From contig NZ_JBHSDY010000003.1 of assembly GCF_042651965.1 (NCBI RefSeq), positions 347,659-411,658 of the forward strand: a DNA stretch of 64,000 nucleotides, in the 5' to 3' direction. The notes below the pieces were generated by a model that worked only from the letters and a program-made list of their open reading frames with translations, had not been told where the DNA came from and did not search any database. Both the position numbers and the translations under genes were made by a program. Origin of the DNA: Castellaniella hirudinis. Lineage in GTDB: Bacteria > Pseudomonadota > Gammaproteobacteria > Burkholderiales > Burkholderiaceae_B. Shown here one piece after another: positions 24,181 through 32,180 of the stretch; position 1 is the first letter of the stretch; each line of letters starts with the position of its first letter.

Positions 24181-24711
24181 TTACCGGGTCGCGTCGCCTC
24201 GGATACGGGCAGCGAGATCGGCGGCCACTGCGGCCGAAGGCACCTCGAAGGCCAGGATGCCGCGGTCCAGCGGGCCGCCGATGCGGGGTGCAGCCACCAG
24301 TTCGCGACCGATGACCAGGGCCAGCAGGCTGCCGACGTTCTGGCGGCTGACGGCATTTAGTCTTTCGGCGCCCGCAGGGGTCAGGCGCAGACCGACAAAA
24401 TGCCCCCCCTGCCGATCCGAGAGGGCTGCAGCGTCGGTCAGATCTTCGCGGGCGAGGACGGGGCGGGCATGGAGATAGAGTGCCCCGTCGGGGATCGGGA
24501 CGGCGACCAGTTGGTCGCCAGGGGCTGACTGAGCGAGATAGATGGCGATCGGCTGCACGACACGGGGTGTCCCGGCGGCACTGTTGCCGGATGCCGTGAC
24601 CGGCGTGTCTGTCGTTGTCTGTGGAGCGGCCGAAGGCAGGGTTTTGCACCCTGACAAAGCCAGCAGGGCCGCCAGCAGGGTGGGAATGAACGCGCGAGTT
24701 GTCAGATACAT
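24181..24711 (-). CDS. Lipoprotein with a SecD P1-head-like domain
   Basis: The 176-residue protein has a lipoprotein signal (LLAALLALSGC, Cys as lipid anchor). After a Ser/Thr/Pro-rich linker comes a domain resembling the P1 head of SecD: LRLTPAGAERLNAVSRQNVGSLLALVIG, ELVAAPRIGGPLDRGILAFEVPSAA. It lies upstream of the btrW-like gene and divergent from the first effector operon. A role as T3SS secretin pilotin or as an envelope sensor component is possible but unproven. ATG 24711 is chosen because the lipoprotein signal starts there. Confidence 0.7.
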   Translation of the reverse strand: MYLTTRAFIPTLLAALLALSGCKTLPSAAPQTTTDTPVTASGNSAAGTPRVVQPIAIYLAQSAPGDQLVAVPIPDGALYLHARPVLAREDLTDAAALSDRQGGHFVGLRLTPAGAERLNAVSRQNVGSLLALVIGRELVAAPRIGGPLDRGILAFEVPSAAVAADLAARIRGDATR

Positions 24712-24776
24712 GATGGGTGGTTCTGGTGGTCGGGCAGAGTGAAAACCGACCGCCGTGCGCCAGTGTGTCGCCCTGC

Positions 24777-24804
24777 GGGAACTAATCGCCGGGGATCTGT
24801 CACT
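24777..24804 (+). promoter_or_regulatory. Putative ECF-sigma promoter P2 of the Fic/SopB-like effector operon
   Basis: GGGAAC (24777-24782), a 16-bp spacer and GTCACT (24799-24804) match the shared T3SS promoter pattern. The chaperone gene starts at 24852. Confidence 0.55.
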
Positions 24805-24851
24805 CAGCAGCCAATCGGCGTGCAGCGACGCCATCACCGGAGACTATACAC

Positions 24852-25292
24852 ATGGATGCAAGCCAAGCCAATGTCTACGTGGCTGATTTAGGGCAGGCGT
24901 TAGGCCTGGGCGGCCTGAGCCTGGACGAGGGCGGGACGTGCCTGCTGGCGCTGGGGGCGGACGATGATCTGATCGTGTCTTTGGGGCTGGACGTGGCCGG
25001 CGGCCTGCGCATCATGATCTGTCTGGACGATGTCGTGCCCGAAGGCGAGCAACTGGCCGAGATCCTGACGGCGAATTTGTCCGGGGCATTGACCGAGGGC
25101 GGTACGTTTGCGCTATTGCCCGAGACCGGGGCCTTGGTGCTGCATCGCCGCTGCGGCGTGGATGAACTGCAGGCCGGCGGCCTGACTGCCGTGGTGGCAG
25201 GCCTGGCGGGTGTCGCACGGCACTGGCGCAGCCGGCTGGGGTCTGAACCCTTTTCGTCGGTGACGCATTCTTTTCTGGGAGATCGGGTATGA
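24852..25292 (+). CDS. CesT/SycE-family effector chaperone
   Basis: The 146-residue acidic protein fits the class I T3SS chaperone pattern: an N-terminal helix VADLGQALGLGGLSLDEGGTCLL, beta strands, LAEILTANLSGALTEGGTFALLPETGALVLHRR, and an ending helix with VARHWRSRL. That ending recurs in the chaperones at 30478 (HWRSRI) and 55037 (DWQGRL), so they are paralogues. GGAG precedes ATG 24852. Its stop overlaps the start of the Fic-domain gene (ATGA), so it is very likely that effector's dedicated chaperone. Confidence 0.78.
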   Translation: MDASQANVYVADLGQALGLGGLSLDEGGTCLLALGADDDLIVSLGLDVAGGLRIMICLDDVVPEGEQLAEILTANLSGALTEGGTFALLPETGALVLHRRCGVDELQAGGLTAVVAGLAGVARHWRSRLGSEPFSSVTHSFLGDRV

Positions 25293-27556
25293 ACGGCATT
25301 ACATTGCGTCAATTTGAATCACTGGCGGGTCAAAATCAGTCCGGGGTCATCACGCTCGACAAGAGTAATCAAGACCTGTTGATCAATAACAAAGGCACGT
25401 TGGGCCGAGCCATTGTCAGCGCGTTCAAGGATATCGGGCAGGCGCTGGGCTGGGGTGATTCGACGCGCGCCCAACGCCAGTCAGAAGCCCTGGAGGTCTT
25501 TCAGAAACTGCTTGAAAGCCGGTATGGCAAGGCCGCCACGGCGCAGGCCATGCAGCAGGCGGGTTTGCAAGGCGCCAGTCAGTTGAATGCCCGGGACGTG
25601 GATCGCGTGATTCAGTTGGCCGCCCGGGGTCGCCACGAAAATCTGCTGGATCAGGCCGCGCGTCTGAGCAAGTACGAACCGCCGATTGCGGGGTCGGACC
25701 CTTCAGAGGCGTTCCAGCGCATTCTGTCGAGCTTCAAGCCCCCCGTGGTCTTGTCCAGCCTGAGCGATCAGGTCTGCCGGGAATACACGCAGCGCCTGTC
25801 CGAAGGGTGCAAGGGGATCAGCAACCTGGGGGTCAAGCCGCTGAGCGAAGAGAAAATGTTCGCTCTGGGACGTGAAACGCTCAAACATGTACTCGGGATG
25901 GAGGCACGGGGCCAACTGGACGATGCCCGTGCGGTGCGAGACAGCCTGCGCCAGGGCTGGAAAGACCTGCTCCTGGCCATCGGCCAGGGCGCGACCCCGC
26001 AAGACATCATGAATTGCCTGGACGTCATCCAGCAGCGCACCAGCCTGCTGCTCAGGTACGAGACCGGGCCGGACGAGGATATCGGCTCGGACTTTTTCCA
26101 GGAATGTGCGGGGACCGCGCTGTTGGGCGCACTGAACGAAATGCGCGGCGAACAGGCCCCGCTCGTGCGCAGCTTGCTGGACCGCGCGCTGGACGACCAG
26201 GGGGCGTTGAAATCGATCTATCTGGCTGTCCAGGATGGTCTGTCCGCATTCGATGAGCATGGCTCGTTGACCAACCTCCAGTTCGCCGGCCGTCTGCAGC
26301 GCGACATCGGCACGCTGGTCAGCGTGCTCACCAGCGCGATGGGCTCGCGTGGTGGCAGTGATGACGACAATATCGACCGCCTGGGCGCCGAGACGCTGAA
26401 AGGCTCGTTGCGTCAGGAGGGTGTCCAGATGTTCGAGCAGGCGCGGCAGCGGCAATTCGACCCGCAGCGCGATCTGATCCAGGGTTACCTGTCTCGGTAT
26501 GATGATCCCGACACGGATGAAGACCTGCCGCTCTGGTACAAGACCGAGGCGCTGGTGCAGCTCGAGCAGGATGTGCTGGCACAGGCCGAGTCCCTGCAGC
26601 GCTCGCCTCGCGAAATCCTGTCCGACCTGCGGGTCGCGCTGGATACGTTCGAGGACATGCTGCCCGAATTCAAGGCCCGCATCGTGGCGGCTTTTGACGC
26701 CATCGAGGCCGGACTGACGATGCACGAGCGCCTGGATGATCATCCCGTGTTCGGTGTGTTGGCGCCGCAAGACCATTGGCGTCTGTTTACCCCCGGCAAC
26801 CTGCAGGATCTGCCCGGTGCGGGCAAATGGACTCTGGAACAGTATGGTCAGGGCTCGTTGGCCGCCATGCAGCGCGCCTTTCTCGGGATGATCGACGACC
26901 TGCGGGATGGGGCCCCCCTGGACGACCGCTGGTTGGACCGGATCCAGCAGACAGGCTCGAAGAACACCTTTCGCAACGAAGACTTGAGCAACACCTACAA
27001 GACGTCTTTCAAAGCGATGGACGAGGACGGCAGCGAGGCGATCAGCCTGCTCGAGGAATCGCGTGTGCCCTCGGGCTATCGCAATGGGGACACCAACCTG
27101 AATCTGCGGCAGGACACCCAACTGACGCCCGCCGGCCGTGACGAGCTGCGGGCATTGCTGCAGAGCGATCCGTGGTTCAAGAGTATCAACGAGACCGACA
27201 CTGGATTCGATATCTCTTTTACATCCAGGACGGACCAGGAATGCCGGGATCGGGCGCGCGACATCCTGGCGCGCCACGAACAGGACATGACTCGGGCGCT
27301 GACCGACGAGGACCGGATCGCCGTCATCGCGCGGACCACGCAGGCCCTGTACCGTTCGCACCTGTTCATGGACGGCAACACCCGGACCACTGTGTTCGTC
27401 GCCATGAACGGGCTCCTGCTCAAGGCCGGCCTGAGCCCCTGCATCCTGCCCGAACCCAAGGCGGCGGCGGGCTTTTCGTCCGACGAGTTTGCCCAGGAAA
27501 TCATCAGGGGACAGCAGGTGTTTCAGGCTCTGTCGGACAACCAGGACAGCCTTTGA
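25289..27556 (+). CDS. Putative T3SS effector with C-terminal Fic domain
   Basis: The 755-residue protein has a long helical body and a C-terminal Fic-type region with HLFMDGNTRT at residues 691-700 (consensus HPFxxGNGRxxR). The catalytic His, Phe, acidic residue, Gly-Asn and first Arg are present. The second Arg of the consensus is Val, and Gly is Thr. Fic enzymes usually transfer AMP or another nucleotide moiety to host GTPases or kinases; the target here is unknown. No signal peptide is visible. GGGAG precedes ATG, which overlaps the chaperone stop. Its N-terminal 110 residues resemble those of the next protein, suggesting a common targeting module. Confidence 0.72.
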   Translation: MNGITLRQFESLAGQNQSGVITLDKSNQDLLINNKGTLGRAIVSAFKDIGQALGWGDSTRAQRQSEALEVFQKLLESRYGKAATAQAMQQAGLQGASQLNARDVDRVIQLAARGRHENLLDQAARLSKYEPPIAGSDPSEAFQRILSSFKPPVVLSSLSDQVCREYTQRLSEGCKGISNLGVKPLSEEKMFALGRETLKHVLGMEARGQLDDARAVRDSLRQGWKDLLLAIGQGATPQDIMNCLDVIQQRTSLLLRYETGPDEDIGSDFFQECAGTALLGALNEMRGEQAPLVRSLLDRALDDQGALKSIYLAVQDGLSAFDEHGSLTNLQFAGRLQRDIGTLVSVLTSAMGSRGGSDDDNIDRLGAETLKGSLRQEGVQMFEQARQRQFDPQRDLIQGYLSRYDDPDTDEDLPLWYKTEALVQLEQDVLAQAESLQRSPREILSDLRVALDTFEDMLPEFKARIVAAFDAIEAGLTMHERLDDHPVFGVLAPQDHWRLFTPGNLQDLPGAGKWTLEQYGQGSLAAMQRAFLGMIDDLRDGAPLDDRWLDRIQQTGSKNTFRNEDLSNTYKTSFKAMDEDGSEAISLLEESRVPSGYRNGDTNLNLRQDTQLTPAGRDELRALLQSDPWFKSINETDTGFDISFTSRTDQECRDRARDILARHEQDMTRALTDEDRIAVIARTTQALYRSHLFMDGNTRTTVFVAMNGLLLKAGLSPCILPEPKAAAGFSSDEFAQEIIRGQQVFQALSDNQDSL

Positions 27557-27640
27557 CCGACCACAGGGGAACCCGGGCGGCGTCCGGGTTACTCAATCGT
27601 CAGGATGTCATGAGTTTTTGACAAAATTACGGAGAACGTG

Positions 27641-30433
27641 ATGGCAATCGGCCTCGACAGTTTCAGACAGGTAGGCGGCGGGGTCTTCGAGCGGGAAATC
27701 CGCCAGAACCCCCAGGGTCAGGAAGGCGTCCGCCAGAGTGGCCTGTCGCGTCTGGCGGGTCGTATCCAGAACTGGTTCCGCTCTCCCGAGGACATGCAGG
27801 CGCGCCACCAGGAGCGTTCCCAGGTCAAGGAATCCTTTGTCAATCTGCTCATCAAGACCGAAGGCCAGGCCGGCGCCCAGCGCGCGCTGCGGTCCTGCGG
27901 CCTGCCGGACAACTGGGTCAGCAACGATCGCCCGCTGACCAATCATCAGGTCGAAAAGATCCTGAACAAGGCCCAGGAATACCGGCTGCAGGTGGTGCGG
28001 CACAACGAAACCCTGCTGAACGACACGCTGCAGGGCCTGGAAGGCCCCGAACTGCGCGATGTGCGGGCGGCCGTCACCCGCGCCGTGCGCAACGACTCCC
28101 GCTACGGCAATACCCCCCTGAGCCGGGTGGATGTCCAATCCTTGCGCACCCGGGCCGAGACCGAACTGCGCGATGTGCGGGCCCAGCAGTGCAAGGAACG
28201 TTTCCCGGCGCTGACGAAGCTGATCCAGATGGCGCCTCCGGGCAGCCCGCTGTCGCGGGTCGAGCTCAATCCCGCCCGCCTCACTCAGGACCTGCGCCAG
28301 ATCTGCGGCAGTGTCGGGCGGTCGGACCCGCAACTGGTCGAGATGTTGAACCGGCTCGACCAGACCACCGAAGTGCTGGGCCGGCAGGCCTGGACGCAGG
28401 ACAGCCTGCAGGGCTTGTCGGGGGACCTGGATCAGCAGCGCCAAAGCCTGACAGAGGGGCAGGCCCAGATGCTCGACCGGTTTCAGGACTTGAGGGAGGT
28501 GGAGGACGAAGTCCGGGTCGAGCTGCTGGATGTCGAGGATCAACTGAGTCAGAACCCGGATCCCGATACGCGCAAGCAATTACAGGGACAGAAGGATCAG
28601 TTGGAAGGCCAACTGCGCATGCTGAGCGACAAGCAGGATCTCTGCCTGGCGCTGCGCAAAGAAATGGATCGCCAGACCAGTCTGCTGGACGCCAAGAGTA
28701 CGTATATCGATACCATGCGCCTGACCGATCCTCTGACCGACCGTTCCGTCAAACACAGCAATCTGGTCTGGGCCGAAGCAGGTCAGTATTTATTGAACCA
28801 GGTGGCCGAGGACGTGCGCACGGGCGAATTGGTGCTCACGGTTGAACAGCAAAATGTGCTGGAGCAGGTTTGGAATCAATGGGATCAGGTGTGTCTCGAC
28901 TGCAGCCAGGCCTACCGGGACAGTGAAAACGTCGATACGCTGCAGACCATCGAGGCGCCTAGCGGTTCCAACAAGGACACGCATCCGATCGTTCAGGGTA
29001 AGCGCGACATGCTGCAGGATTTGCGGACACGCCTCGAGGGCGTCGGCATCCCCCGGGATGCGCTGGATGCGCTGTTCTCCAAGACCAGCCTGGCCCGCAG
29101 CGAACGTCTGGCCTTGTCGGGGCTGGACACCTGGCAACCGCTGCGGCGCGAGATGCCGGTGATGCGCGATGGCGTGATGCGCACCTATACCAGCGAGATC
29201 GTACCGGCCCAGTTCATCAATCACAGTCTGGGCGTTGACTTGGGTAACGGCCATACTGGCGGGGTGTCTGCCGGGGTCAAGGACAGCGACGACCATGCCC
29301 GCAATCTCAAGGTCAGCCGCTTGCTGGACCCCGATGGGCAGGTGATGACCACAGTGGTGGGTCATGGCGTGCTCGATATGTGGGGGATAGAGGACGAAAA
29401 CCTCCGCCAGCAGTCCAACAAAGACGGTGCGCGCGAAGTGCTGGAGGTCGCCTTGACCAGCAATGACCGGATGCGCCGGGTGCTGACTGATCCGGATCGG
29501 CCGCAGGACGCGCCGCCGCCCAAGCTGGTCCATGTCAGCGTCAATTTGATTTCGCCCGATACGATGCGGGACTTCTTCGGTGTCAAGGACTACCAAGAAC
29601 GCACCTACACGCGCAATCAGTTCCGGGCCTTCGAGGAAAACTCGGGGCCGAATCAAAGTCTGCGCGTGTTTGATCCGGACCATCCGGGCCAGCAGGGGCA
29701 GGTGCGGGACGTGGATGTGGACACCATCACCTTCTCGTTCGGTATCAACGGCATTGCCACCAGCGGCTTGCAGAATTTCATGGGCGTCTGGCACAACGTT
29801 CACGAGCACAATACCGCCAATATGATCAAGCTGGTGGGGGATCTCGGTGACGGGCAATTTGGCGCCCGGGGCGTGCGGCCGGGCGGCTTTGTGGGCGAGG
29901 TCTATGATCGTCTGGAAGCGGTAGTGAATGATCCTGGCACGCCGCCCGGACAATTCGCGAAGGCCCGGAGTCTGATGGCCCAGTTGCGCGGCCAGACTGA
30001 TCTGGTGCGCGGCATGTTCACCGAAAAAACCTTCCGCGAAGGCAAGGGCGACACGGCCAAGATGGGCCGCGAGGTCCTGGTGCTGCAGGGCTTGGCCGAA
30101 CAGGGCCTGGACCTGGTGGGCGCCACCGACCTGGCCGGCACGATGTCCAAGGGCTGCAAGAGCGACAAGGACCGGGGCGGCGTCACCGATGTCGAACTCA
30201 AGTCCAAGCTGATCCTGCGCGATCTGGGCGGTGAAATGAATCCGGACGAGCAACTGCAGGGCGACGACCAGGGTGTTTACTATACGGTCAGCTCCAGCTC
30301 CGGCCAGCTCGAAAACCAGCGTTGGAACACAGGCCTGTCCGGCAGCAAAGAGGCAGGCCACCTGAAAGACCGGCTGCCCGACCCCGAGGTCCGGCAGTTC
30401 CTGTGCGGACTCGGTCAGTTCGCCAAAGCCTGA
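27641..30433 (+). CDS. Putative T3SS effector with SopB/IpgD-like phosphoinositide phosphatase domain
   Basis: The 930-residue protein has an N-terminal helical region, a coiled-coil middle rich in Gln/Glu/Asp (about 200-370) and a C-terminal part resembling SopB/IpgD. The CX5R loop is CKSDKDR at 839-845 followed by GGVTDVELK (SopB: CKSGKDRTGM.D.E.K). Upstream is FSFGINGIA, like the SopB motif FNFGVNE; WNTGLSGSK follows. Such effectors hydrolyse host inositol phospholipids. The loop has Asp for Gly and Gly for Thr relative to SopB, so activity must be tested. ATG 27641 follows GGAG; GTG 27638 is the alternative. Confidence 0.7.
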   Translation: MAIGLDSFRQVGGGVFEREIRQNPQGQEGVRQSGLSRLAGRIQNWFRSPEDMQARHQERSQVKESFVNLLIKTEGQAGAQRALRSCGLPDNWVSNDRPLTNHQVEKILNKAQEYRLQVVRHNETLLNDTLQGLEGPELRDVRAAVTRAVRNDSRYGNTPLSRVDVQSLRTRAETELRDVRAQQCKERFPALTKLIQMAPPGSPLSRVELNPARLTQDLRQICGSVGRSDPQLVEMLNRLDQTTEVLGRQAWTQDSLQGLSGDLDQQRQSLTEGQAQMLDRFQDLREVEDEVRVELLDVEDQLSQNPDPDTRKQLQGQKDQLEGQLRMLSDKQDLCLALRKEMDRQTSLLDAKSTYIDTMRLTDPLTDRSVKHSNLVWAEAGQYLLNQVAEDVRTGELVLTVEQQNVLEQVWNQWDQVCLDCSQAYRDSENVDTLQTIEAPSGSNKDTHPIVQGKRDMLQDLRTRLEGVGIPRDALDALFSKTSLARSERLALSGLDTWQPLRREMPVMRDGVMRTYTSEIVPAQFINHSLGVDLGNGHTGGVSAGVKDSDDHARNLKVSRLLDPDGQVMTTVVGHGVLDMWGIEDENLRQQSNKDGAREVLEVALTSNDRMRRVLTDPDRPQDAPPPKLVHVSVNLISPDTMRDFFGVKDYQERTYTRNQFRAFEENSGPNQSLRVFDPDHPGQQGQVRDVDVDTITFSFGINGIATSGLQNFMGVWHNVHEHNTANMIKLVGDLGDGQFGARGVRPGGFVGEVYDRLEAVVNDPGTPPGQFAKARSLMAQLRGQTDLVRGMFTEKTFREGKGDTAKMGREVLVLQGLAEQGLDLVGATDLAGTMSKGCKSDKDRGGVTDVELKSKLILRDLGGEMNPDEQLQGDDQGVYYTVSSSSGQLENQRWNTGLSGSKEAGHLKDRLPDPEVRQFLCGLGQFAKA

Positions 30434-30477
30434 CCTGATCCCGCGACCCGATATTTCTTGAATCACAGGAGCACCGC

Positions 30478-30969
30478 ATGTCTCTTTCTTCATACCAGGC
30501 CTTGATGGCCGAACTGGGCCAGACCTTGGGCATGGCCGACATGGCTGCGGGCGAGGACGGCTACGTGGGCCTCATGATCGATGCGCACGAGATCCACATC
30601 CAGTACGAGGCGGAAGACGATCTGGTCATCCTGTTCGCCCGTCTGCCCGAGGTCGACCCCGACCGCCGGGACGCCATTTATGCGATGCTGCTGGCGGCCA
30701 ATGTGTTCTGGCAGGGCACGCAGGGGGCGACTTTCAGCGCTGATTTCGACACGGGACGCGTTTTCCTGGCGGATCGCCGCGTGCTGCCGGGCTTGGACGT
30801 GGCGGTGTTGTCGGCCTGGATCGAGCAGTTCACCAATGTGGCGGCGCATTGGCGCTCGCGCATCGAGGATGCCAACGACGGCGGCCCTTTGCGCACCGCC
30901 GGGGCACAGGCGGCGCCTCGGGCGCCGGCCGGCCTGCCCGGGTTCCCGCCCGGCGGCACTCTGGCCTGA
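30478..30969 (+). CDS. CesT-family effector chaperone
   Basis: The 163-residue acidic protein has the chaperone pattern YQALMAELGQTLGMADMAAGEDGYVGL...YEAEDDLVILFARLPEV...ANVFWQGTQGATFSADFDTGRVFLADRRVLPGL, with an ending helix TNVAAHWRSRI and a Pro/Ala-rich tail. CAGGAG precedes the ATG. It follows the SopB-like effector by 44 bp, so it is likely that protein's chaperone. A terminator follows it and ends the operon. Confidence 0.78.
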   Translation: MSLSSYQALMAELGQTLGMADMAAGEDGYVGLMIDAHEIHIQYEAEDDLVILFARLPEVDPDRRDAIYAMLLAANVFWQGTQGATFSADFDTGRVFLADRRVLPGLDVAVLSAWIEQFTNVAAHWRSRIEDANDGGPLRTAGAQAAPRAPAGLPGFPPGGTLA

Positions 30970-30988
30970 ACACGGCGCCGCTTGCCTC

Positions 30989-31023
30989 AAAACCAGGGAA
31001 TGCCTGCGCATCCCCTGGTTTTT
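30989..31023 (+). terminator. Rho-independent terminator of the effector operon
   Basis: AAACCAGGGAATGC pairs with GCATCCCCTGGTTT (one mismatch) around a short loop, and TTTTT ends the structure. It lies 20 bp after the chaperone stop. Confidence 0.85.
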
Positions 31024-31103
31024 GCTATCTGTTCAAGGACGCCAGCCTGGCGTATTTTTGACACTCCTAGAACATTCAAGCCCGCTTGCTCGGGCATGCT
31101 TCC

Positions 31104-31544
31104 ATGTCAGTTGACTCACCCTATGTCCGTTTGATCGCTGAATTGGGTTCGACGCTGGGCATCGCCGGCCTGGCGCCTTCGGCCGAGGGGATCTGCCAAC
31201 TGGTGTTCGATGGCCGCCAGGTGGTCCAGGTGGTGCATGTGGGCGCGCATGGGCTGGTGCTGGTTTCGTGCCAGATGGCCGATCACGGCATCGACGCCCG
31301 CCAGGCCGACCGCATGGTCCGGGCCAATTTCATGCAGGCGGGCCACGGCGCGGTGCTGTGCCTCGCCCCGGACGGCCGGCCGCACATGCAGGTGGCCCTG
31401 AAGCTGGCCGAATGCACTGCTGCCACGCTTTGTCCCGTGCTGGAATCTCTGCTGGACCAGGCCGATGCCTGGGCGCAGGCATCGGTGGCCGCCACGGATG
31501 TGCCCGGCCCGCGCGACCCGGCCTTCTTTCTGCAATCCGTCTGA
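31104..31544 (+). CDS. Orphan CesT-family chaperone
   Basis: The 146-residue protein has the class I chaperone pattern: VRLIAELGSTLGIAGLAPSAEGICQLVFDG, VVHVGAHGLVLVSCQMAD, FMQAGHGAVLCLAPDGRPHMQVAL. It lies alone between the effector-operon terminator and the convergent sctF operon, so its client is not adjacent. ATG 31104 fits the family start; TTG 31086 is an alternative, and neither has a clear ribosome-binding site. A GACACT box at 31060-31065 resembles the ECF -10 element but lacks a good -35 at the right distance. Confidence 0.7.
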   Translation: MSVDSPYVRLIAELGSTLGIAGLAPSAEGICQLVFDGRQVVQVVHVGAHGLVLVSCQMADHGIDARQADRMVRANFMQAGHGAVLCLAPDGRPHMQVALKLAECTAATLCPVLESLLDQADAWAQASVAATDVPGPRDPAFFLQSV

Positions 31545-31611
31545 GCGCATCCCGGCCGGCCGAGGCCGCGGAAGCGCCGAGGCTGGCCAGGACGCCGCAG
31601 GCGTCGCGGAT

Positions 31612-31878
31612 TCAGGACGATTTCTGGATAATGCCTTTGAGCGAATCCGCAATCTGCTTGGTGAGCGTGCTTTGCAGCTCGATCATCATCGTCCATTGCT
31701 GGGTCTGCTGCTGCAGCATCAGCAGATCGGCCTGTGAAATATTGCCGTCAGCATCCGCCTGCAGGCCGGAAATCGTGTCACGCAGCTTGCTTTCTTGGGT
31801 GCGGATGCCGCTGTAGATCGTGTTATTGACGGCGTTGAAGTTCAGGCCGGCTGAGCCGGAAAGACCGTTGAGTGCCAT
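31612..31878 (-). CDS. sctF: T3SS needle protein SctF
   Basis: The 88-residue protein is a helical-hairpin needle subunit that polymerises into the extracellular needle. The C-terminal half LLMLQQQTQQWTMMIELQSTLTKQIADSLKGIIQKS matches the SctF/YscF/BscF pattern (MxxLQ..xxxWt..i.l.S.i.K.i.d..kgiiqk.). It is the last gene of the leftward operon, following the small chaperone gene by 30 bp. The small size and lack of a signal peptide fit an early T3SS substrate. Confidence 0.92.
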   Translation of the reverse strand: MALNGLSGSAGLNFNAVNNTIYSGIRTQESKLRDTISGLQADADGNISQADLLMLQQQTQQWTMMIELQSTLTKQIADSLKGIIQKSS

Positions 31879-31908
31879 GATGGGTTCCTGGCTAGGGGTA
31901 AAAGGGGG

Positions 31909-32166
31909 TTAAAGCGGATGCGTGGGCCCGGACGAAGCCGGTGCCGCCGTATCATTGACCGGCCACGAGGCCAGAACTGTCTGCGCGGCGGCGGCGGCTT
32001 CGGCGACGCTGTGCCATGCCGGGAAATCCTGGCGCGGCAGGCCGTCGGCCATGCGGGCGCGCAGAGAGGTCTCCAGGCGGGCGGCGCGTGCGACCAAGGC
32101 ATCGCGCAGGGCGCTGCCGCCGGGGGCGGCCAGCCGGGTTTCGAGGTCGGTCAGGGCAGTGGTCAT
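31909..32166 (-). CDS. Small needle-chaperone-like protein (SctE/YscE position)
   Basis: This 85-residue protein is mostly helical (LTDLETRLAAPGGSALRDALVARAARLETSLRARMADGL, HSVAEAAAAAQTVLASW) and lies between sctD and sctF. That is the place of YscE-type co-chaperones, which hold the needle subunit soluble with a TPR partner (SctG). Sequence identity is too low to prove the family; size and position are the evidence. A TPR partner candidate is at 43188-43655. Confidence 0.6.
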   Translation of the reverse strand: MTTALTDLETRLAAPGGSALRDALVARAARLETSLRARMADGLPRQDFPAWHSVAEAAAAAQTVLASWPVNDTAAPASSGPTHPL

Positions 32167-32180
32167 GATGGGGTCCGTGT

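Noticed and set aside
23680..24800. ECF-type promoter for the btrW-like gene or lipoprotein on the minus strand
   Set aside because: No GGAAC with a correctly spaced GTTACT-like box is present on that strand; another promoter type must serve these genes.
31035..31065. Possible ECF promoter before the orphan chaperone
   Set aside because: GACACT fits the -10, but the nearest AAGGAC is 19 bp away and lacks the GGAAC core, so it does not meet the pattern of the other six sites.
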